A DNA stretch of 64,000 nt, taken from assembly GCF_000834655.1 (NCBI RefSeq), contig NZ_JXQQ01000008.1, forward strand, positions 248,001 to 312,000, in the 5' to 3' direction. Source of the stretch: Variovorax paradoxus (GTDB lineage: Bacteria > Pseudomonadota > Gammaproteobacteria > Burkholderiales > Burkholderiaceae_C). The position numbers and the translations under genes were made by a program. This document shows, in pieces, positions 56,335 through 64,000 of this stretch (position 1 is its first letter; each line of letters opens with the position of its first letter). Below the pieces are notes generated by a model. The model saw only the letters and a program-made list of their open reading frames with translations. It made no database searches and was not told the DNA's origin.

Positions 56335-57309
56335 ATGCGCACCACGAAGACCATCGCGATCCTTGCCATGCCCGGCGTCCAATTGCTGGACGTCTCTGGC
56401 CCGCTCGACGTGTTCGCCGAGGCGAACGTGCAGGCGCGTACCGAGGCCTACCGGCTGCGCGTCATCGCGAGCCAGCCCGGCGCCATCCGCAGTTCATCGG
56501 GCGTGCGGCTCATGCCCGACGCCGTCATCGGCGAGGACATCGACGAGGCGATCCACACGCTCCTGGTGGCCGGCACGCCGCATGCCGCGAGCGCGGCGAC
56601 CCACCTTGACGTCACCGCGTGGCTGCGCAAGGTCACGCCCAAGGTGCGCCGTTTCGGCTCAGTCTGCAGCGGCGCTTTCGTGCTGGCGCAGGCGGGGGTG
56701 CTCAATGGGAAGCGAGTCACGACGCACTGGGCAGTGGCCGATCAGTTGGCGCAGGCCTTCCCCGCGGTGCAAGTCGACGTCGATGCCATCCACGTGCGAG
56801 ACGGGCGCCTTCGCACCGCTGCCGGCGTGACCGCGGGCCTCGATCTGGCGCTGGCGCTGGTGGAGGAAGACCTTGGCCGCGAGATCGCCATGAAGGTCGC
56901 CGCCCAGCTCGTGATGTTCTTCAAGCGTCCGGGCGGCCAGATGCAGTTCAGCCGGAAGGGCGAGGCTGCGCCCACCGGCCGATCGGCCCTGCAGGAGGTC
57001 CAGCGCTGGATCGCGGCGAACCCCGCGGAGGACCACAGCGTCGCCCACCTGGCCGGACGCATGAGCCTGAGCCCTCGCCACTTCGCACGGCTGTTCACGC
57101 AAGAGGTCGGAGCCACGCCCGCAGCCTGGGTGGAAGGCATTCGTGTCTCCGCCGCACGCCGACTGCTCGAGTCCGGCGATGCTGCGCCGAAGCAGGTGGC
57201 CGCCCAATGCGGATTTGCCGATGCCGACACCTTGCGGCGCGCATTCCAGCGCCAGGTCGGCATCACGCCGGCGGAGTACCGCAAGCGTTACGCGCATGCC
57301 GTCGGCTGA
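56335..57309 (+). CDS. GlxA-family AraC regulator with DJ-1/PfpI domain
   Basis: 324 aa. Residues 1-~195 form a DJ-1/PfpI-like domain with PGVQLLDVSGPLDVF and a nucleophile-elbow Cys111 (GSVCSGAF), which in regulators senses ligand rather than catalyses. Residues ~225-324 carry the two AraC helix-turn-helices (VAHLAGRMSLSPRHFARLF; AAQCGFADADTLRRAFQRQ, GITPAEYR). Probably activates the divergent HD gene. Confidence 0.92.
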   Translation: MRTTKTIAILAMPGVQLLDVSGPLDVFAEANVQARTEAYRLRVIASQPGAIRSSSGVRLMPDAVIGEDIDEAIHTLLVAGTPHAASAATHLDVTAWLRKVTPKVRRFGSVCSGAFVLAQAGVLNGKRVTTHWAVADQLAQAFPAVQVDVDAIHVRDGRLRTAAGVTAGLDLALALVEEDLGREIAMKVAAQLVMFFKRPGGQMQFSRKGEAAPTGRSALQEVQRWIAANPAEDHSVAHLAGRMSLSPRHFARLFTQEVGATPAAWVEGIRVSAARRLLESGDAAPKQVAAQCGFADADTLRRAFQRQVGITPAEYRKRYAHAVG

Positions 57310-57329
57310 CGGCATGGCGAAATAAATGG

Positions 57330-57728
57330 TCAGTCCGGAATAACCGCCGTGACCTCGATCTCGACCTTCGCCCGGTGCTCGACCAGCGCCGCTACCTGCA
57401 CGCAGGTCATTGCCGGGAAGTTGCGTCCCATCGCATCGCGATAGACCGGGCCCAGCTCGGCCAGCCGGCGGCTGTATTCGTCGCGGTCCGTTACATACCA
57501 GGTCATGCGGACCATGTGCTCGGGGCCCGCGCCGCCCGCACGCAGCACCTCGGCGATGTTGCGCAGCGCGAGGCCGCACTGCTCGATGAAGTCGTCCGAC
57601 TCGAATTGCTGCTGCGCATTCCAGCCGATCTGGCCACCGACGAACAGCATGGTGCCGCGCGCTGCGACGCCGTTCGCATAGCCCTTGGGAGGCAGCCAGC
57701 CCTCGGGCTGCAGGAGTTTGTTGATCAT
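57330..57728 (-). CDS. RidA-family enamine/imine deaminase
   Basis: 132 aa from the ATG at 57728. RidA/YjgF proteins hydrolyse reactive enamines and imines to ketones and ammonia. GTMLFVGGQIGWN, GLALRNIAEVLRAGG and MTCVQVAALVEHRAKVEIEVTAV follow the family pattern, including the late Arg/Glu region. It overlaps the CoA-ligase gene by 4 nt. In this pathway it could hydrolyse the imine/enamine left after anthraniloyl-CoA is dearomatised, releasing ammonia. Confidence 0.88.
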   Translation of the reverse strand: MINKLLQPEGWLPPKGYANGVAARGTMLFVGGQIGWNAQQQFESDDFIEQCGLALRNIAEVLRAGGAGPEHMVRMTWYVTDRDEYSRRLAELGPVYRDAMGRNFPAMTCVQVAALVEHRAKVEIEVTAVIPD

Positions 57729-59347
57729 GGTGTGCTGTTGAGTTGTCTCAGTTTGAATCGCTGGAGCTTGCCGGTCTCGGTGCGCGGAAGCACCGTCACG
57801 AACTCGATCTCCCGCGGGTATTTGAAGGGTGCGATCGTGGCCTTCACATGGTCTTGCAACGCCTTCACCAGGGTCGCGTCGCCTTCGTTGCCGGGCTTGA
57901 GCACGCAGAAGGCCTTCACGATCATGCCGCGGTCCGCATCGGGCTTGCCGATCACGCCGCACTCGGCCACCGCGGGGTGCTTGAGCAGCGCGTCTTCGAC
58001 CTCCGGACCGCCGACGTTGTAGCCGGCGGTGATGATCATGTCGTCGGCGCGCGCCTGGTAGAAGAAGTAGCCGTCGTCGTCCTGCACGAACGAATCGCCG
58101 GGGTAGTTCCAGCCGTTCTTCACGTAATCGGCCTGGCGCGGATCGTCCAGGTAGCGGCAGCCGACCGGCCCTTGCAGCGCCAACTTGCCGACGGTGCCGT
58201 GCGGCACCTCGTTGCCCTTGTCGTCAACCACCTTCGCGGTGAAGCCGGGCACCGCCTTGCCAACCGCGCCCTTGCGCACGTCGTTGCCCGCGGCGGAGAT
58301 GTAGATGTGGAACACCTCGGTGCCGCCGATGCCGTCAAGCATCTCGATGCCGGTGGCTTCCTTCCACAGCTGGCGCGTCGCATCGGGCAGGGCCTCGCCC
58401 GCGCTCACGCTGATGCGCAGACTCGGCATGCCGTGCTGCTTCACGAACGGCGCCATCTGGCGATAGAACGTGGGCGCGGTGTAGCAGATGGTCGCGCCGA
58501 CCTCGTTGATGAGCTTCACCAGTCCTTCAGGCGTGAACGGTGCATCGGCAAAGTACACCGAGGCGCCGGCCCACATCGGGAACACGAGCAAACCGCCGAG
58601 CCCGAAGGTGAACGCCAGCGGCGGCGAGCCCACGACGATGTCGTCGCTGCGCGCCTTGAGGACGTGGCGCGGCCAGGTCTCGCACATCGCGAGCACGTCG
58701 CGGTGCGTGGTGACGGGCGCCTTGGGCTTGCCCGTGGTGCCCGACGTGAACGCGAGCAACGCGATGTCGTCCGCCGCTGTGGGGCACGCGGTGAATACGC
58801 CGCTCTTGCCCGCGGCGCGTGCGGAAAGCGAGTCCGCCGCATCGGGCTTGTTGAATGCGATCACCGTTGCGAGCACCGGATGCTCCTTCTGCGCAGTCGC
58901 CAGTTCGTCGAGCAGGCGACCGTCGCACAGCGCGGCAACAGGGCGGGCCTTCTCGATGATCTCGCCGAGTTCCTTCGCACGCAGCAACGGCATCGTCGCC
59001 ACCGCGATCAAGCCGGCCTTCACCACTGCAAGCCACGCGAGCGCCATCGCCACCGAGTTGCCGCCGCGCAGCAGCACGCGGTTGCCGGGCACGAGCCGGA
59101 GGTCTTCGGTCAGTACCTGCGCGATGCGGTTGACCTCGACGGCAGCCTGCCTGTACGTGAGCGTGCCGGCCGGCGAGCGCAGCATCGGCTTGTCGCCGAA
59201 GCCCTTGGCATCGGCCTTGTCCAGCAGCTCCTCCACGAGGTTCAACTGGTCGGGCAACTGCAGCTCGGGCAGGTCATAGCGAAAGACCGGCAACTGCGCG
59301 GCGGGCGGCAGGCGGTCGTGAACGAAGCGGTCGACTTGGGCAGACAC
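57725..59347 (-). CDS. Aryl-CoA ligase, probably 2-aminobenzoate-CoA ligase
   Basis: 540 aa adenylate-forming enzyme: activates a carboxylic acid with ATP and CoA. FTSGTTGKPKAPVTTH is the phosphate loop, GYNVGGPEVEDALL the hinge region and PRTETGKLQRF the end with the adenylation Lys. Overall it resembles benzoate/2-aminobenzoate-CoA ligases. Anthranilate is inferred from the bifunctional monooxygenase/reductase and RidA in the same operon; salicylate or benzoate are alternatives. Confidence 0.88.
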   Translation of the reverse strand: MSAQVDRFVHDRLPPAAQLPVFRYDLPELQLPDQLNLVEELLDKADAKGFGDKPMLRSPAGTLTYRQAAVEVNRIAQVLTEDLRLVPGNRVLLRGGNSVAMALAWLAVVKAGLIAVATMPLLRAKELGEIIEKARPVAALCDGRLLDELATAQKEHPVLATVIAFNKPDAADSLSARAAGKSGVFTACPTAADDIALLAFTSGTTGKPKAPVTTHRDVLAMCETWPRHVLKARSDDIVVGSPPLAFTFGLGGLLVFPMWAGASVYFADAPFTPEGLVKLINEVGATICYTAPTFYRQMAPFVKQHGMPSLRISVSAGEALPDATRQLWKEATGIEMLDGIGGTEVFHIYISAAGNDVRKGAVGKAVPGFTAKVVDDKGNEVPHGTVGKLALQGPVGCRYLDDPRQADYVKNGWNYPGDSFVQDDDGYFFYQARADDMIITAGYNVGGPEVEDALLKHPAVAECGVIGKPDADRGMIVKAFCVLKPGNEGDATLVKALQDHVKATIAPFKYPREIEFVTVLPRTETGKLQRFKLRQLNSTP

Positions 59348-59352
59348 GGTAT

Positions 59353-60546
59353 TTATCCCCGCAGAACGGATTTGCCAATGATCAGTTGTTGGACTTCCGT
59401 CGCGCCTTCGTAGATGCGCAGCGAGCGGATGTCGCGGTAGAGGCTTTCAATCTTCGTGCCAACCTTCACGCCGAGACCACCGTGCATCTGCAGTGCCATG
59501 TCGATCACGCGGCTCGCGTTCTCGGTGGCGCACATCTTGGCCATCGCTGCTGCGGCGGACACATCGCCCACCGCCACTGCACCGCGTTGTTCGGCGTCGT
59601 CGCGCATCCATGCGGCGCGGTAGGTGAGCAGTGCGGCGCTGTCGATCAGCGCGGCCATCTCGCCGAGCTTGGCTTGCGTGAGCTGGAAGTCGGCGAGCGT
59701 CTGGCCGAACATGCGGCGGCTCTTTGCGTGCGCGATGGCCTCGGCCAGCGCGCGGCGGCCCATGCCGAGCGCAGCGGCCGCGACCGATGCGCGGAAGATG
59801 TCCAGCGTGCGCATCGCGAGCTTGAAGCCACCGTTGAGTTCACCGAGCTGCGCGGTGCGCGGCACGACGCAGTTCTCGAAACGCAACGTGGCAAGCGGGT
59901 GCGGTGCCATCACGTCGATGTGCTCGGAGGTGTCGAGGCCGGGCGTCTTCGCATCGACGATGAACACGGTGATGCCTCGGGTGCCGCCGGTCGGATCGGT
60001 CTTGGCGAACATGCAATAGAAATCGGCGATGCCGCCGTTGCTGATCCAGGTCTTCGTGCCGTTCAGCAGCCAGCCATCGGCCGTCGGCTCGGCACGCATG
60101 GCCATTGCGGCCACGTCCGAGCCCGCATCGGGCTCGCTCAATGCGAAGGCCGCGATCTTCTCGCCCTTGCCGACCGCAGCCAGATATTGCGATTGCTGTT
60201 CCTGCGTGCCCGCGAGCGTGATCGCGCCGCTGCCCAGTCCCTGCATCGCAAAGGCGAAGTCGGCCAGCGGCGAGTGATAGCCGAGGGTCTCGCGCAGCAG
60301 CACGAGCGCGCGCGAATCGAGGCGCTCCAGCGCGCCGCCCGCACTGCCGGGCACGGCGTAGCGCAGCCAGCCGCCATCGCCGAGGCGGCGCACCCATTCC
60401 CGGCAAGCCGCGCGGTCGTCGCGCTCGTCGATTTCCTGCGCTGCGCACCAGGGCAGCAGGTCGCGTGCGAGCGAGCGATGGGCTTCATCGAAGAAGGGCA
60501 GCGCGAGGTGCGCCGTCGAAGGTGGTGCGGGGATTTTCGTCATCAT
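59353..60546 (-). CDS. Acyl-CoA dehydrogenase
   Basis: 397 aa flavoenzyme. FALSEPDAGSDVAAMA and WISNGGIADFYCMFAK are FAD/substrate signatures and RIYEGATEVQQLIIG near the end carries the catalytic-base Glu position of this family. Two adjacent ATGs (60546, 60543) can start it. It should oxidise the CoA ester after ring reduction. 5 nt before the ligase gene. Confidence 0.93.
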   Translation of the reverse strand: MMTKIPAPPSTAHLALPFFDEAHRSLARDLLPWCAAQEIDERDDRAACREWVRRLGDGGWLRYAVPGSAGGALERLDSRALVLLRETLGYHSPLADFAFAMQGLGSGAITLAGTQEQQSQYLAAVGKGEKIAAFALSEPDAGSDVAAMAMRAEPTADGWLLNGTKTWISNGGIADFYCMFAKTDPTGGTRGITVFIVDAKTPGLDTSEHIDVMAPHPLATLRFENCVVPRTAQLGELNGGFKLAMRTLDIFRASVAAAALGMGRRALAEAIAHAKSRRMFGQTLADFQLTQAKLGEMAALIDSAALLTYRAAWMRDDAEQRGAVAVGDVSAAAAMAKMCATENASRVIDMALQMHGGLGVKVGTKIESLYRDIRSLRIYEGATEVQQLIIGKSVLRG

Positions 60547-60549
60547 GGC

Positions 60550-61404
60550 TCAGTCCCCACCGAACACCGGCTTGCGCTTCGCCGCGAAGGCTTCGTACGC
60601 ACGCTTGAAGTCTTCGGTCTGCATGCAGATCGCCTGCGCCTGCGCTTCGGCCTCGATGGCCTGGTCGATGGTCATCGACCATTCCTGCGCCAGCATCGTC
60701 TTGGTCATGCCGTGCGCGAAGCTCGGGCCTTCGGCCAGTTCACGCGCCATCTTGGTGGCAGCCTCGAGCAGTGCATCGCTTTCGTGCAGCGCGTTGAAGA
60801 AGCCCCAGGCGTGGCCTTCCTGCGCCGTCATCGCACGGCCGGTGAAAAGCAGCTCCGACGCGCGGCCCTGGCCGATCACGCGCGGCAGCAATGCGCACGC
60901 ACCCATGTCCGCGCCCGCGAGGCCCACGCGGGTGAAGAGGAACGCGGTGCGCGTGGCCGGCGAGCCATAGCGCAGGTCGCAGGCCAGCGCGATCATCGCG
61001 CCAGCGCCGGCGCACACGCCGTCGATGGCGCCCACGATCGGTTGCGGACAGGCGCGGATCGCCTTCACCAGGTCGCCGGTCATGCGCGTGAACTCGAGCA
61101 GCTCGGGCATGCGCATGCCCGTGAGCGGCCCGATGATCTCGTGCACGTCGCCGCCCGAGCAGAAGTTGCCGCCCGCGCCGGTGATGACGATGGCCTTCAC
61201 GTCGGTCGCGTAGTTCAATGCGCGGAACAGGTCGCGCAGCTCGGCGTACGAATCGAAAGTCAGCGGGTTCTTGCGCTCGGGGCGATTCAGCGTGACGGTG
61301 CCGACGCCGGCCTCGTAGCTCCATGCGAAGTGCTCGGCCTTGTAGGCGGCCTTGGCTTCGAATTGCGCGCGCATGGGATTGCTCGCGCCGATGTAATGCT
61401 TCAT
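60550..61404 (-). CDS. Enoyl-CoA hydratase/isomerase
   Basis: 284 aa crotonase-fold protein. The oxyanion-hole segments [14 protein letters not shown] and [18 protein letters not shown] are intact. The N-terminus has ~25 residues before the fold. Role: hydration or ring hydrolysis of the dearomatised CoA ester. It overlaps the marR gene by 4 nt. Confidence 0.93.
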   Translation of the reverse strand: MKHYIGASNPMRAQFEAKAAYKAEHFAWSYEAGVGTVTLNRPERKNPLTFDSYAELRDLFRALNYATDVKAIVITGAGGNFCSGGDVHEIIGPLTGMRMPELLEFTRMTGDLVKAIRACPQPIVGAIDGVCAGAGAMIALACDLRYGSPATRTAFLFTRVGLAGADMGACALLPRVIGQGRASELLFTGRAMTAQEGHAWGFFNALHESDALLEAATKMARELAEGPSFAHGMTKTMLAQEWSMTIDQAIEAEAQAQAICMQTEDFKRAYEAFAAKRKPVFGGD

Positions 61405-61877
61405 GGGGTCTCCGCCAATTGGCTGTGTGAGTGTTGCTTGACCTTGCCGAGCAGCTTGTGCAGCTGCGCGATCTCCTTGCTGCTGAGGCCCGCGAAGGCC
61501 TCGACGATCCAGTCCTCGTGCTGCTGCGCCATCTCGTTGAAGAGCTTGCGGCCGCGCGCGGTGAGCCGCACGCGCCAGGCGCGGCGGTCCCCTTCGACGT
61601 TGATGCGCTCGACCACGCCTTCGGTCACGAGCTGGTCGGTGATGCCGGTGACATTGCCGCCTGTCACCATCATCCGGCGCGAGAGCTCGTTCATCTTCAG
61701 GCCTTCGGGCGAGCGCTCCAGTTGCGACATCAGGTCGAAGCGCGGCAGCGTGGTGGCGAACTGGGAGCGCAACTCGTTGCGTACCTGCTTCTCGATCAGC
61801 TGGGTGCAGGTGAGCAACCGCAGCCAGAGCCGCAAGGCTTCGGGATGTTCGCTGTGCGCGCGCGCTTCGAGGTCCAT
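61401..61877 (-). CDS. MarR-family regulator
   Basis: 158 aa winged-helix protein. [22 protein letters not shown] and [21 protein letters not shown] form the recognition region and [20 protein letters not shown] the wing. MarR repressors of aromatic pathways usually bind the aryl-CoA or aryl acid. It sits within the operon (1 nt after the monooxygenase gene), so it would repress its own transcript. Confidence 0.92.
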   Translation of the reverse strand: MDLEARAHSEHPEALRLWLRLLTCTQLIEKQVRNELRSQFATTLPRFDLMSQLERSPEGLKMNELSRRMMVTGGNVTGITDQLVTEGVVERINVEGDRRAWRVRLTARGRKLFNEMAQQHEDWIVEAFAGLSSKEIAQLHKLLGKVKQHSHSQLAETP

Positions 61878-61878
61878 G

Positions 61879-64000
61879 TCAGTGCGTCTCCTCGGGGTTC
61901 GGCGCGGCGGCCGTCGCTGCGTTGGCCGCGGCGATCTGCTGCTGCTTGGCGATCTCGCGGTACATCTGGTCGCGGCCGCTCAGGTATTGCCTGGGCCATT
62001 CGACATCGCGGCTCTGCAGCTTGGCGGCCTCGTGCAGCGTCCATGCGGGGTCTGCCAGGTGCGGGCGCGCGATGGCGCAGAGGTCGGCACGGCCGGCCGC
62101 GATGATGCTGTTGGCCTGGTCCGCTTCGGTGATCGCGCCCACGGCGATGGTCGCGATGCCGACCTCGTTGCGGATGCGGTCGGAAAACGGCGTCTGGTAC
62201 ATGCGGCCGTACACCGGCTTGGCGGCACGCGTGGTCTGCCCAGACGACACGTCGATGAAATCGGCGCCGGCGTCCTTGAAGAGGCGCGCGACGATCACGG
62301 CCTCAGCGTCGGTGTTGCCGCCCGGCGCCCAGTCGTGCGCGGAGATGCGCACGCTCATCGGCTTGTCCTCGGGCCACACGGCACGCATCGCGCGGAACAC
62401 GTCGAGCGGGTAGCGGCAGCGCGCCTCGATGTCGCCGCCGTATTCGTCGGTGCGCTGGTTGGTGAGCGGGCTGATGAAGGCCGACAGCAGGTAGCCGTGC
62501 GCGCAGTGCAGCTCGAGCCAGTCGAAGCCGCACTCGACGGCGCGGCGGGTCGAGTCGACGAACTGGTCGCGCAGCGTGTCCATCTCGGTGCGCGTGATGG
62601 CGGCAGGCAACTGGTTCTGCTCGCCATAGGGCAGCGCGCTGGCGCCGAGCACCGGCCAGTTGCCGTCTTCCAGCGGTTCGTCGGTGCCTTCCCAGCCCAC
62701 GCGCGTCGAGCCCTTCGGGCCGCTGTGGCCCAGCTGCATCGCGATCTTCGCGCTCGACTGCGTATGCACGAAATCGACGATGCGCTTGAATGCGGCCTGC
62801 TGCGTGTCGTTGTAAAGGCCGGTGCACGCCGGAGTGATACGGCCTTCGGGCGTCGGACTCGTCATCTCGACGAACACCATCGCGGCGCCGCCGAGCGCGC
62901 GTGCGCCCAGGTGCACCAGCAGGAAGTCCTGCGGCACGCCGTCGACCGCGCTGTAGGTGGCCATCGGCGAGACCAGGATGCGGTTCTTGAGGGTGAGCCC
63001 GCGAACCTTGTAGGGCATGAGCATGGGCGCCATCGCCTTGCCGCCCGCGAGCCACTGCTCGTAGCCGCTGAGCCATTGCGTGTCGCGCACGCGCAGGTTC
63101 TCGTGGGAGATGCGCTGCGAGCGCGTGAGCAGCGAATAGGCGAACTGCTCGATCTGCATGCCGGTGTAGCGCGGCACGTTCTCGAACCACTCGGTGGAGT
63201 TGCGTGCGGCGTTCTGGATCTTCAGCACCTCGACGCTGCGGCGCGCCTCGTAGCCTTCGAGCACGTGGTCGAGCGTGCCGCCCTGTTCGAACTCGTTCGC
63301 GAGGTCGATCGCATCCTCGAGCGCGAGCTTGGTGCCCGAGCCGATCGAGAAGTGCGCCGTGTGCGCCGCATCGCCCATCAAAACCACTGGCACCGAGCGG
63401 CCCTCGACGTCGATGCGGTGCGTCCAGCGTTCGCACACCACGCGCGGAAAGCGGATCCAGTTGGCCGAGCCGCGCAGGTGCGTGGCATTGCTGATCAGCG
63501 AGTGACCGCCCAGGTACTTGGCGAACAGCTTCTCGCAGAAGGCGATGGCCTCGGGTTGCTCCATCTGGTCGAGGCCGTGGGCCTTCCACACGGCTTCGGG
63601 CGTCTCGACGATGAAGGTGGAGGTCTTGTCATCGAACTGGTAGGCATGCGCCTGGAACCAGCCGTGCTCGGTTTCCTCGAAGGCGAAGGTGAAGGCGTCG
63701 AAGGTCTGGTGCGTGCCCAGCCACACGAAGCGGCAATTGCGCAGGTCGACATCGGGCTTGAACACGTCGGCGTAGCGCTGGCGGATGCGGCTGTTCAGGC
63801 CGTCGCTCGCAATCACGAGGTCGGCCTTGTACTGGGCGGCGATCGCCTGGTCGTCGGTGGCGTCGGTTTCGAACACGAGGTCCACGCCCAACGCGAGGCA
63901 GCGCTCCTGAAGGATGTTGAGCAGGCGCTTGCGCCCGATGCCGCAGAAGCCGTGGCCGCCCGAGCGCACCTGGCGGCCCTTGAAGAACACCTGGATGTCG
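61879..64000 (-). CDS. Bifunctional aryl-CoA monooxygenase/reductase (2-aminobenzoyl-CoA or salicylyl-CoA type), 5' partial
   Basis: About 707 residues are in the window; the N-terminal ~70-90, including the first FAD-binding motif, lie beyond it. The first half is a salicylate-hydroxylase-type flavin monooxygenase ([36 protein letters not shown]). From ~residue 320 a complete Old Yellow Enzyme domain follows ([44 protein letters not shown]). This fusion is that of 2-aminobenzoyl-CoA monooxygenase/reductase, which hydroxylates and then reduces the ring; databases also name it salicylyl-CoA 5-hydroxylase. It heads the visible operon. Confidence 0.92.
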   Translation of the reverse strand, partial: DIQVFFKGRQVRSGGHGFCGIGRKRLLNILQERCLALGVDLVFETDATDDQAIAAQYKADLVIASDGLNSRIRQRYADVFKPDVDLRNCRFVWLGTHQTFDAFTFAFEETEHGWFQAHAYQFDDKTSTFIVETPEAVWKAHGLDQMEQPEAIAFCEKLFAKYLGGHSLISNATHLRGSANWIRFPRVVCERWTHRIDVEGRSVPVVLMGDAAHTAHFSIGSGTKLALEDAIDLANEFEQGGTLDHVLEGYEARRSVEVLKIQNAARNSTEWFENVPRYTGMQIEQFAYSLLTRSQRISHENLRVRDTQWLSGYEQWLAGGKAMAPMLMPYKVRGLTLKNRILVSPMATYSAVDGVPQDFLLVHLGARALGGAAMVFVEMTSPTPEGRITPACTGLYNDTQQAAFKRIVDFVHTQSSAKIAMQLGHSGPKGSTRVGWEGTDEPLEDGNWPVLGASALPYGEQNQLPAAITRTEMDTLRDQFVDSTRRAVECGFDWLELHCAHGYLLSAFISPLTNQRTDEYGGDIEARCRYPLDVFRAMRAVWPEDKPMSVRISAHDWAPGGNTDAEAVIVARLFKDAGADFIDVSSGQTTRAAKPVYGRMYQTPFSDRIRNEVGIATIAVGAITEADQANSIIAAGRADLCAIARPHLADPAWTLHEAAKLQSRDVEWPRQYLSGRDQMYREIAKQQQIAAANAATAAAPNPEETH

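Overview
The window is a GC-rich bacterial chromosome segment, densely coded on both strands with many 4-nt stop/start overlaps. The best fit is a beta-proteobacterium of the Comamonadaceae, probably Variovorax or a close relative. This rests on gene content and order (fba next to purC, purE-purK-Sua5, tsaB-rimI-UDG, the rplN-to-rplQ block) and on remembered protein similarity; no search was run. I see no phage, insertion sequence, CRISPR array or rRNA operon. The only mobile-looking DNA is a short palindromic repeat family with six copies between 1.2 and 18.2 kb, two of them inside hipA.

Layout. 0-8.6 kb: class II aldolase (fba), purC, a META-domain lipoprotein, a hipBA-type toxin-antitoxin pair, a thioredoxin-TPR protein, purE-purK and a Sua5-type tsaC. 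8.7-17 kb: a lipoprotein alpha/beta hydrolase, PBP4 (dacB), a NudK-like hydrolase facing a DeoR regulator, then tsaB-rimI-UDG-like-pyrF and a helix-turn-helix regulator. 17-23.7 kb: membrane and envelope genes: a ceramidase-like protein, a fused lysophospholipid transporter/acyltransferase, a tight cluster of four poorly known genes with a DUF2145 protein, and a DUF3597 protein. 23.8-32.4 kb: an SDR enzyme, the queuosine genes queA-tgt, a DUF4166 protein with a membrane-anchored SDR39U1-type protein, recG and a LysE-type exporter.

32.5-41.1 kb is a catabolic operon for 5-oxoproline (pyroglutamate). A FadR-type GntR regulator faces DUF969-DUF979 (probable permease), pcp (releases pyroglutamate from peptides), pxpA, a fused pxpB-pxpC, a biotin carboxylase/carrier fusion and a TRAP-type binding protein. 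A palindrome in the 310-bp divergent gap matches the FadR-family operator pattern. 41.2-46.3 kb: oxyR with both redox cysteines, dps, ubiA, a MaoC-fold protein, proC and a phytase-esterase-like lipoprotein.

46.4-55.6 kb is the spc/alpha ribosomal block: promoter, rplN-rplX-rplE-rpsN-rpsH-rplF-rplR-rpsE-rpmD-rplO-secY-rpmJ-rpsM-rpsK, a terminator-like hairpin, then rpsD-rpoA-rplQ, an initiator tRNA and two terminators. infA is not between secY and rpmJ, and the S10 genes are not upstream of rplN. 55.6-57.3 kb: an HD-domain hydrolase divergent from a GlxA-type AraC regulator. 57.3-64 kb: a minus-strand operon that looks like aerobic CoA-dependent anthranilate breakdown: a bifunctional monooxygenase/reductase (cut by the window end), a MarR regulator, enoyl-CoA hydratase, acyl-CoA dehydrogenase, aryl-CoA ligase and a RidA-type deaminase.
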